NCBI GenBank assembly: GCA_964621445.1
Contig: CAZUNO010000006.1
Coordinates: 92,336-156,335 of the forward strand
Source of the DNA: CAZUNO01 sp964621445 [NCBI: Candidatus Hadarchaeota archaeon]
GTDB lineage: Archaea; CAYQAE01; CAYVLA01
Reading direction: 5' to 3'
DNA length: 64,000 bases
In this document: positions 57,007-64,000 of the stretch, piece after piece
How positions within the stretch are numbered: position 1 is the stretch's first letter
Layout: each line of letters opens with the position of its first letter
Made by a program: the position numbers and the translations under genes
Notes under the pieces: model-generated
Databases searched by the model: none
What the model was told of the DNA's origin: nothing
The model's input: only the letters and a program-made list of their open reading frames with translations

Positions 57007-58419
57007 GTGGCTAGAAATATGCAGGAACCGCATGAAGTACCAATAGGTGAGTCTCAGCTATTTCTGGACGATTGCCTCATACACAGCAAGGAAAAGGTTA
57101 CCAGGATCTGGCACCGCCTTCAAAAACACCCCGCTAACCCAATCATGTTGAGATCCGACCGCGAGGAGAATATCTTCCTATTCGGCACCGTTATTCGGGA
57201 TGTTGATCCCCTTCTTGAGAAGGAGGTCTTCAGGATGTGGTACTTCGCCTGGGGACTTAACACACAATGGATTGCCTATGCCCGTAGCAACGATGGGTTG
57301 AGGTGGGAGAAGCCGGATATAGGAATTGGGGATCGCGATGCGGATCAACCGAGGAATGCGGTTTTCATTAACCCTGATTGGCGTTTAATCGGCCTTTCGG
57401 GAGTTTTAAAGGATCCTCTGAAAGGCGGGTATAAGTTAATGATTCCCGCGGCCGATGCGGAGACCAATGATAAAACCTACCTGATGGCCGAATCCCGCGA
57501 CGGCCTGGAATGGAAAATCGTGTCCACGTTCACCCCCGAACCCCCCTGCAACCCGGACAGGGCGTGTTTTACCTGGGACCCGAAGGAGAAATGCTACCTG
57601 CTGTATAATAGAGCAAAGCATGCGGATCAGGACCTGAAGGAAAGGGGCGGACCAGCATACTGGGGCCGGGCCATCGCGCTTTGCACCAGCAGGGATTTCA
57701 GGACCTGGTCCCCGCCCAAAATGGTGGTGCATGCTGAAACCAACGAACCGGATGGTACCGAGCTGTACGGTATGGCTGCCTATCCCTACCAGGGGGAGTG
57801 GATTGGTTTGGTCCAGGTGTTCAGGTCGCTTCCCAGGCTTGCCTATATCGATCTGGCCATTGCATATTCACGAGACGGGCGTAACTGGGACCGCGAGAGA
57901 GAGTTGGTACTTCCCCGGGGCGGGGTTGGCGAATGGGATCGGTTCAACCAGTGTGCATCAACCCAATTGGTCAGGGTGGGAGACCGGCTTTGGGTCTACT
58001 ACTCGGGACGCCTATATCGGCATGGTGAGTACGAGAAGTTCACCGCACTAAAAGACACCGGCCCCAGACAGGTGGGAATAGGCCTAGCCACCATTCGTGT
58101 CGACGGTTGGTGTTCCATGAGGGCAAGCTTCGATTCGGGTCAGATAACCACAATTCCCCTTGTACTTCCTGAAAAGGTGACTATGTGCCTGAACGCAAAA
58201 TCCAGATGGGGGGACATTGTGGTCGAGGTCTTGGATGAAAACCAAAATGAGATACCGGGTCTCAAATCAAGGTCTATTAGAGATGACGCCATACGAATTC
58301 CGGTCATCTGGGAGGAGAATAACGCCTGGCACGGGTTACTTGGCGAGCAGATGCGTATCAGGTTCAAAATGAGAAATGCTGAACTATATTCCTGGTCTAT
58401 CAAACCGGAAAGGGTGTGA
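57007..58419 (+). CDS. Five-bladed-propeller glycoside-hydrolase-like protein
   Basis: A 470-residue protein of a family related to the GH32/43/62 five-bladed propellers. It begins near GESQLFLDDCLIHSKEKVTR, then shows propeller strands FRMWYFAWG, YARSNDGLRWEKPD, GGYKLMIPAADAE, YLMAESRDGLEWK, CYLLYNRAKH and YSRDGRNWDRERELVL, with a C-terminal beta-sandwich. Such proteins are abundant in Planctomycetes and related bacteria. No signal peptide is seen. The catalytic acids are not certain. The start is GTG 57007 or ATG 57019. It is followed 103 nt later by the PHP-domain gene. Confidence 0.72.
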   Translation: MARNMQEPHEVPIGESQLFLDDCLIHSKEKVTRIWHRLQKHPANPIMLRSDREENIFLFGTVIRDVDPLLEKEVFRMWYFAWGLNTQWIAYARSNDGLRWEKPDIGIGDRDADQPRNAVFINPDWRLIGLSGVLKDPLKGGYKLMIPAADAETNDKTYLMAESRDGLEWKIVSTFTPEPPCNPDRACFTWDPKEKCYLLYNRAKHADQDLKERGGPAYWGRAIALCTSRDFRTWSPPKMVVHAETNEPDGTELYGMAAYPYQGEWIGLVQVFRSLPRLAYIDLAIAYSRDGRNWDRERELVLPRGGVGEWDRFNQCASTQLVRVGDRLWVYYSGRLYRHGEYEKFTALKDTGPRQVGIGLATIRVDGWCSMRASFDSGQITTIPLVLPEKVTMCLNAKSRWGDIVVEVLDENQNEIPGLKSRSIRDDAIRIPVIWEENNAWHGLLGEQMRIRFKMRNAELYSWSIKPERV

Positions 58420-58534
58420 GTATCAAGCAGGCTTTCGCATAAAGGAATACCTCCACCTTACCGGGGCCCGGAAATCTCCTTGGTAACAACCGCCGGAGTT
58501 AATACATATATGGCCAATATGATTGGGTGAATAC

Positions 58535-60829
58535 ATGATTCGTGAGTTAATTCGTATCCCCCAGGGATACAGCGCCTGTGCAGGTATATGTGATTCGGGG
58601 TGGTTCGCTGGGGTTTTGGTAATCGATGATATCGATGAGGATTTTCTTCAGAAGAATCCCAAAAAATACGAGACCTGTCGGGAACAGGCAAGACATTGGC
58701 AGGGAAGGGCGCGGGGTCTGGAGAGACGCCTAGTTATGGTCAGGGAGAGCGATGGAGATGTAACTGATCTAGCCGCGGGCGAGCGTATTTGCGGTCCTGT
58801 GTGCCCGAAAAGGAGTAATGAAACTCCCCTAGTGGCCTGGACACAGCGATTTAGTGGGTCATGGGAACTCAAGTACCACAATGGAAAGAGGCCCCACACG
58901 GTTCTTGGTGATTCCCGAGTGATTAGGAATCCTCAGATATCCGTGTTTGAGGAGAAAATACTTTTTGCATGTGAGAGAGATACCACTGAAGGCAAGGGCG
59001 AGGTTCTAGTCCTTTCGGAAAATGGCGACCGAGTCATTTCCACGGAGGGGCGGAATCTTAAGTTGGTGACATCTAGCAAGGGGATCGCGCTACTGACGGA
59101 AGAGATCTCTGAAAATAGAGTCAGCCTGGTTATTCATGAGTTTGATGGCCTGGAATTGGCGAGGACAACGAGGATTGAAGGTGGGGATGATTACACATTC
59201 AACGCGGATCTTGCCTACAATGCTTTGAATGATGAATTGTTGGTCGTCGCCGAGAACTGCCCTGCCTTCGGGATGGACGACCGGGTCGGGATGCATAGAT
59301 ATCTGAAGGTTTGGAGCCTGGACGGAGGTGGCGATCTGAGGGATTTATCCGGCGAGACCGGTCGCCTTCCCATCAAGCCGCGCGCCTTTAACTACTGGAG
59401 CACCGAGAATACCCCGCCCATACGGCCCCACATTTACCTTCAAAACGGCAAAACATCGGTTTCATTTCGTCAGTTCCGTTATTCGGGGTTCAAGGCCTTT
59501 GGCTGGGACGTATACAGGTTGGATCTCATCGAGGGCGATTGGAGCTCCCCGGTTCGTATGACCCCCAATCGAACCACTCCAGACACGGGGTACGCGGTGC
59601 TTCCAACCGAGGAAGGGTATCTTGGAGTTTTCCCCTGCATCGACAATCCAGGTGGTTCAACTCGGTGCAGTAACTTCAGGGTGGAGATAGTGGAGTTGGA
59701 TAGAGACGATGCCCTTCCCCGTGTGGATATTAAGGAGGCGGAGAGGGATGAATACCTGCCCACCACGGGATATAGAAACGTGGCACCAACTCCACCAGCA
59801 CTGGAGGAAACCTATATGGGACGAACCCTGATTTGGGGCGACCTTCATCCCCATACAAATTACTCTAAGTGCGTATCAGCTGCCGACGGTTGTCCAAACG
59901 AGATGTTCAGATATGCCAGGGATGTCCTGGGATGCCAGGTCTTCACCTTCATAGATCATTCCAATATGCTGGGCGGCCCCGAGTCCACCTGGGTTAATGA
60001 CCAGCTAGAGATACTGGCCGGAGGGAGAGGAATCCCGATCTTTGGGGCTGAGACCGGGATGAGTCCGGGCCGGCATACAAACTGGTATGCGTATGATCGG
60101 GACACCTTTGATCAGTTGAGATGCATCCTGAACTCTCAGGGGACCAGTAGGGAGAACTGCTACCGTCAGGTAAGGGAGGAGCTGCCGGAGGGAAGCGTGA
60201 TGGCCCTCCGGCATTTTCACGGGGGCATGGAAGATGAAAAGGTGATAATGCACAGCTTCGAGCCGCGGCTGGAGCCTGCAATGGAGGCCATGCAAGGCCG
60301 GATAAATGCGCTGATAAAGCCTTCGGAGAAATATCCCCGGTTCCCGAACCAATTTCTGACGGGGGGAGCCAGGATAGGATTGGTGGGAGGTACCGATCAC
60401 TACCGGGGCAACGGGCCCAACCATTTCTGCTTAACCGGGTTCTGGGTCAAGGAAATCACCCCCAAGGGTGTATGGGAGGCACTGCGCAATAGATATACGA
60501 TCGCCATGTCGGATTCCAAGGTGTCGATGGCCGCCTGGCTGGATGGACAACCCGCGGGATCGACGGTAACCATGGAGGGCAAAGGGACTCTGTCAGTAAG
60601 TCTATCTGCATCCTGCGGTCATGAAATAACTAGGGCCACCTTGATCAGGGACGGGGAAATACTCCCCTGGACTCCTGTTAAAAGGAGTTCGGCAACGATT
60701 GAGCTGGAGGATAATGAACCTTCTCCGGGCTTTCACTGGTATGTCCCCACGATTGAGGTGAGGACTGCATATGGATCGTATAACCGGGGATATGGACACA
60801 GCTCGCCCTTCCTCGTCATGGTCCGGTAG
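58535..60829 (+). CDS. Propeller plus DUF3604/PHP-like protein
   Basis: About 764 residues from ATG 58535. CATATATGG at about 58504-58512 is a TATA box placing the transcription start near 58532, so the message is probably leaderless. An in-frame TTG lies 12 nt upstream. The N-terminal half (to residue 400) has beta-propeller-like strands. The second half is a PHP-type metal site domain: IWGDLHPHTNYSKCVSAADG, FTFIDHSNMLGGP, AETGMSPGRHTNWY, ALRHFHGGMEDE, VGGTDHYRG. The His-rich metal residues are present. This resembles DUF3604 proteins of bacterial carbohydrate clusters. The substrate is unknown. Confidence 0.78.
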   Translation: MIRELIRIPQGYSACAGICDSGWFAGVLVIDDIDEDFLQKNPKKYETCREQARHWQGRARGLERRLVMVRESDGDVTDLAAGERICGPVCPKRSNETPLVAWTQRFSGSWELKYHNGKRPHTVLGDSRVIRNPQISVFEEKILFACERDTTEGKGEVLVLSENGDRVISTEGRNLKLVTSSKGIALLTEEISENRVSLVIHEFDGLELARTTRIEGGDDYTFNADLAYNALNDELLVVAENCPAFGMDDRVGMHRYLKVWSLDGGGDLRDLSGETGRLPIKPRAFNYWSTENTPPIRPHIYLQNGKTSVSFRQFRYSGFKAFGWDVYRLDLIEGDWSSPVRMTPNRTTPDTGYAVLPTEEGYLGVFPCIDNPGGSTRCSNFRVEIVELDRDDALPRVDIKEAERDEYLPTTGYRNVAPTPPALEETYMGRTLIWGDLHPHTNYSKCVSAADGCPNEMFRYARDVLGCQVFTFIDHSNMLGGPESTWVNDQLEILAGGRGIPIFGAETGMSPGRHTNWYAYDRDTFDQLRCILNSQGTSRENCYRQVREELPEGSVMALRHFHGGMEDEKVIMHSFEPRLEPAMEAMQGRINALIKPSEKYPRFPNQFLTGGARIGLVGGTDHYRGNGPNHFCLTGFWVKEITPKGVWEALRNRYTIAMSDSKVSMAAWLDGQPAGSTVTMEGKGTLSVSLSASCGHEITRATLIRDGEILPWTPVKRSSATIELEDNEPSPGFHWYVPTIEVRTAYGSYNRGYGHSSPFLVMVR

Positions 60830-60853
60830 AGCCTGGAGCTACCGACTCCATAA

Positions 60854-62212
60854 TTAGGAATCATTCTCAGGGATGTATTTCGGGTTCAGCGTGTGCATCT
60901 TGGCGTCAACGGACCGCAGCCATTCATAGAGTTCCCGTTTCAGGTTATCTGCCAGTTCCGGCATCTCCTGGGATAGATCATTTTCCTCGCTCAGATCCTG
61001 GGACAGGTCATAGAGCTCCGTCTCCTCGGGGTCGTAGTGGTGAATCAGCTTATGGTTCCCCGAGCGGATTGAGGCGCCGGGCATCTTTGCCGGGGGTGCG
61101 TAATGTGGGTAATACCAGTGGAGGTTTCTATCAGGGAAACCATCGGACTGTCTCAGTAGCGGAATTAGGCTGCTCCCATCGGTAACCTCGTTCGAGGCAG
61201 TTCCCGGGCCAGCCATATCTATCAGGGTAGGGTAGAAATCCTCGCTGATTACCGGAGTGCGGCAGATCGTTCCCTCCTCCACCACTCCTGGCCATCTTAT
61301 TATGAGAGGAACCCTTATCCCTCCCTCGTAGACAAAACCCTTACCCTCCCTCAGCGGAGCGTTATTGGTTGCCTTCTGGGATCCGCCGTTGTCGCTGGCG
61401 AAGATAACCACGGTGTTCTCCACGATACCCAGGTCCTCAAGCGTTTGGAGAATCCGGCCCACATTCCAATCCAGGTTTTCCACCATTCCCCCGTAGATTG
61501 GGCTCTTTTGGGAGTGATCCGTCTCCATCTTTTTCTCGTATTTGGCCACATACTCCGGGGGAGCTTGTAGCGGTGTGTGGACCGCGTAATGGGGTAGGTA
61601 CAGGAAAAAGGGGCTGTCATGGTTATGCTGTATGAACTTTATGGACTCATCCGTAAGGCGCGTGGTGAGGTACTCCCCCTCCTCTCCACCTTCCATGGTT
61701 GGTATTTCCTGGTTCCAATCACGGTCCGGCGCCTCATAGGGGTACCAGTAGCTGGGGGGACTGCCGTGCGTATGGCCAGCCACGTTGACGTCGAATCCAT
61801 GGCCCAACGGCCAGTACTTTGGTTCGTTACCCACATGCCATTTGCCGATGCTCGCCGATACATATCCAGCAGGTTTCAGGGCCCTGGCCAGGCTGATCTC
61901 ATCAAGAGGAATGTAAAATCGATCATCGGGAGGGATGATACGGCCATGTTCCGGGTATCGATGCCTATTTACGGCCGTTATATGCCCCGTAAAACGCAGG
62001 CGAGTCGGGTTCTTTCCAGTTAGCAGAGCCGCCCTGGTGGGAGAACAGACGGGACAGGATGAATAAGCCTGGGTGAAACGCATTCCCTGGTCCGCGAGGG
62101 AATCTATGACCGGTGTCTCATAGAAGCTACTTCCCTGACAACCCAGATCCATCCAACCCAAATCATCAACCAGAATAAACACGAAGTTCAATTTTTCTCG
62201 GGGGGATTCCAT
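60854..62212 (-). CDS. Arylsulfatase-type sulfatase, cytoplasmic
   Basis: A 452-residue type I sulfatase. The modified-Cys motif is SCPVCSPTRAALLTGK near residue 53 (CxPxR), which must be converted to formylglycine. Calcium-site residues are DDLGW at the start and FASDNGGSQKAT near residue 277, and the second motif GKWHVGNEPKYWPLGHGFD is present. No signal peptide is seen, so it acts in the cytoplasm on imported sulfated sugars. The maturase is not in the window. It converges on the DUF3604 gene and fits the adjacent carbohydrate set. Confidence 0.93.
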   Translation of the reverse strand: MESPREKLNFVFILVDDLGWMDLGCQGSSFYETPVIDSLADQGMRFTQAYSSCPVCSPTRAALLTGKNPTRLRFTGHITAVNRHRYPEHGRIIPPDDRFYIPLDEISLARALKPAGYVSASIGKWHVGNEPKYWPLGHGFDVNVAGHTHGSPPSYWYPYEAPDRDWNQEIPTMEGGEEGEYLTTRLTDESIKFIQHNHDSPFFLYLPHYAVHTPLQAPPEYVAKYEKKMETDHSQKSPIYGGMVENLDWNVGRILQTLEDLGIVENTVVIFASDNGGSQKATNNAPLREGKGFVYEGGIRVPLIIRWPGVVEEGTICRTPVISEDFYPTLIDMAGPGTASNEVTDGSSLIPLLRQSDGFPDRNLHWYYPHYAPPAKMPGASIRSGNHKLIHHYDPEETELYDLSQDLSEENDLSQEMPELADNLKRELYEWLRSVDAKMHTLNPKYIPENDS

Positions 62213-62316
62213 TGAGGACCTCCAAACCGGTTCTATAATTCATGGACTCTTTTGTCTTTCGGAATGAACCGCATGGTCCATTTGCTTTGACGTGTCTAGA
62301 ACCGCATATTCACAAA

Positions 62317-62326
62317 CCATATAAGG
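62317..62326 (+). promoter_or_regulatory. TATA box of the Rieske/AIF pseudogene
   Basis: CCATATAAGG, preceded by CACAAA, fits an archaeal TATA box. The expected start near 62348 coincides with the GTG/ATG cluster that would have opened the gene. The promoter may therefore still be active although the reading frame is broken. Confidence 0.4.
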
Positions 62327-62348
62327 TTTTTTCGGCGGCTTGTTTGGT

Positions 62349-63924
62349 GATGGTGAATAGCTGTAGGTAGGGAATTCCGAGTTGCAGATGTCGATGAACT
62401 TGAGATCATCGAAATGAGGAGGTCAAGGTTGGAGAAAACAGTATTCTTCTGGTCCGACTTGAGGAGGGGTATAGGGCGTTAGGTTCGTCCTGTCCCCATA
62501 AAGGGGCCCCGCTCTCCGAGGGCCATCTTGAGGACCATCATCTTCGTTGCCCATGGCACCAAGCTGTATTCGATATCAATAATGGCGATGGCGAGTTAAT
62601 TGAGCCTTGTTCCTTGGACTCCATACCTAGGTTCAAGCTTCGAACCAGGAATGATGGTCTCTATTTGACTTTACCGGAACCCGTTCCCGATTTCCTGGTT
62701 CCAGTAATGAAGGCAATGAATCCCGCCCTGGATAGCCGGGTATTTGCCATGATAGGAACCGGGGCGGCGGGTATGGCTGCGGCAGAAACACTGCGCCAGG
62801 ACGGTTACCAGGGAAGAATCGTCATGGTGACCAGGGAACAGGACCCCCCTACGATAGGACCGATCTTAGCAAAATGTATCTTGCTGATCCTCATGCGGAT
62901 GAGCCCTTCATACGTTCAAGCGGTTTCTATAGAGAACACGGGATCGAGATAATGTTAGGCCATGAGATAAGGGGACTTGAGGTCGGTAAAAAGGAAATAA
63001 AGTTCTCAAACGGTTCTAAGCTCTGCTTTGATAGATGTCTCCTGGCCACCGGATCCAGGCCCCGCAGACTGGATGTACCCGGGGAGACCCTAGGCATGGT
63101 GTTTAAGCTTCGTTCCTATGCAGACTGCAGGGATTTGCGGTCGGTCATTGGGAATGCTTCAAGAGCGGTAGCGGTGGGATCGGGTTTTCTTGGCATGGAG
63201 GTAGCGGCTTCACTGGCTGACGGGGAGTACACATGGCTGTGGTTTCCCCAGATTCATATCCATTGGAGTCGGCTTTAGGGAAGGATATTGGTCATATGTA
63301 CCGAGAGGTCCATGAAGAACACGGGGTGGAATTCCGACTTGGCAGGGAGATCAATCGTTTTGAGGGAGGTGGCGAGGTTGATACCGTTGTACTGGATGAT
63401 GGATCGAGCTTGGAAACGGACCTGGTAATTATCGCCATCGGCGTGTCACCCAACACGGGATATATCAGGGAGGTGGATCTAAATGAGGACGGAAGCATCA
63501 GCGTGGATAGGCATATGCGAGTTTGTGAGGACGTCTACGCCGCAGGTGATATAGCCCGATTCCTGGATTGGAGAACGGGATCGGGAATACGTATCGAGCT
63601 TTGGCGTCTTGCGCTACAACTTGGTCGTCTAGCAGCCCGCAATATGGCTGGTAATAACCGGGAATATGCGGACGTTCCCTTTTTCTGGACAATGCAATAC
63701 GATGTAAATACCAAGTACGTGGGCTTCTGCCGTAAATGGGATGACATAATCTATGATGGTGATCCAATCAAAGGGACTTTCTTGCTCTATACGCAAAGAA
63801 CGGCGGGGTGGAAGCGGCTGCCGGTTGCTCAAGAACCCTAGCTCTCTGTAAGATAGCAGAGCTTCTCAAGGAAACCAGGAAACCTCCGGTTGAGGAGGTA
63901 ATGAAACTTGCGGCAAATGAGTGA
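62349..63924 (+). pseudogene. Rieske-FAD oxidoreductase (AIF/nfrl-like), multiply frameshifted
   Basis: Pieced across frames, the sequence encodes a Rieske domain followed by a pyridine-nucleotide-disulfide oxidoreductase. The Rieske cluster motifs are SSCPHKGAPLSEG and RCPWHQAVFDI near 62480-62570. Then come AMIGTGAAGMAAAETLRQDG (FAD site), MYLADPHADEPFIRSSGFY, ATGSRPRRL, VAVGSGFLGMEVAASL (NAD site), VYAAGDIARFLDW, and a C-terminal end RTLALCKIAELLKE. Frames change near 62435, 62870, 63230 and 63790. Four shifts and no clean start make it non-functional, unless the sequence is wrong. The intact protein would be about 520 residues. Confidence 0.8.
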
Positions 63925-63948
63925 AAACTCGGGATGCTCCCAAGGAAA

Positions 63949-64000
63949 CTAATCCTCGTCCAGTTTGCCTTTGGCAAAGTATCGTACTGTTTGATCAATT
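63949..64000 (-). CDS. Possible 3' end of a gene cut by the window edge
   Basis: On the minus strand, an open frame enters from the edge and reads IDQTVRYFAKGKLDED then TAG at 63949-63951. The charged ending looks like a natural protein C-terminus and follows convergently on the pseudogene. Only 16 residues are visible, so this is weak and no function is proposed. Confidence 0.3.
   Translation of the reverse strand, partial: IDQTVRYFAKGKLDED

Noticed and set aside
59090-60424. Several minus-strand frames within the DUF3604 gene
   Set aside because: No domain features and full overlap with a well-supported gene.

Overview
The window is a piece of an archaeal chromosome. The RNA polymerase large subunits have the archaeal layout (one unsplit B gene, A split into A' and A''). 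Translation proteins are archaeal (aRF1, aIF1A, aEF-2, aEF-1A, L30e, NusA-like KH protein), two of the four tRNAs carry introns, no tRNA encodes CCA, and TATA-like boxes sit at archaeal spacing. An unsplit B subunit argues against most methanogens, haloarchaea and Archaeoglobus and fits Thermoplasmata-like or other deep euryarchaeal lineages. I cannot fix the lineage from sequence reading alone.

Layout. 1-0.8 kb: the 5' end of a secreted-protein gene, a probable decayed membrane gene and an intron-containing tRNA-Val. 0.9-3.4 kb: ACT-domain regulator, unknown protein, argG. 3.4-11.3 kb (mostly minus strand): an unknown basic protein, argS, aRF1, an unusually long RpoH, a VWA/MoxR pair, a NOG1-type GTPase and a DUF504 protein. 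11.4-26.4 kb (plus strand): M24 peptidase, tRNA-Lys, rpoB-rpoA1-rpoA2-rpl30e-nusA, aIF1A, rps12-rps7-fusA, tuf-rps10 and an intron-containing tRNA-Ser. 26.4-36.5 kb is accessory: a broken RDD gene, a GH67/DUF4838-like protein, a GH20 hexosaminidase, a binding-protein remnant, membrane proteins of unknown role, a sugar isomerase, a flavoprotein, a cupin and a PD-(D/E)XK nuclease-like protein. 36.8-39.2 kb is rps13-rps4-rps11-rpoD-tRNA-Leu. 39.2-54.2 kb is accessory and rich in remnants: racemase with an in-frame stop, zinc-ribbon remnant, large secreted protein, sialidase and second-gene remnants, membrane KaiC-like protein, UbiA prenyltransferase, ABC exporter, PfpI remnant, LigD-type polymerase pseudogene, BON protein and Ku. 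54.4-57 kb is a 2-oxoacid:ferredoxin oxidoreductase. 57-62.2 kb is a second carbohydrate set (propeller protein, DUF3604/PHP protein, sulfatase). 62.3-63.9 kb is a Rieske/AIF-type oxidoreductase broken by several frameshifts.

The conserved blocks are intact in every frame. Accessory intervals hold about ten broken genes or remnants, with frameshifts, in-frame stops and deletions. This pattern fits gene decay in accessory DNA better than uniform sequencing error. The intact glycan-active enzymes (GH20, DUF4838, propeller, sulfatase) lack signal peptides, so they probably act on imported oligosaccharides in the cytoplasm. The ferredoxin-linked oxidoreductase points to anaerobic fermentation of keto acids.

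The most notable single observation is RpoH. It is more than twice the usual archaeal length, has an N-terminal domain resembling the jaw of eukaryotic Rpb5 (restriction-endonuclease-like fold), and is not next to rpoB. Other points are an intact Ku beside a dead LigD-type polymerase, a tRNA-Ser intron that seems to interrupt the anticodon stem, an ABC exporter with N-terminal PH-like and zinc-ribbon regions, and a membrane KaiC-like protein with a ruined Walker A motif.
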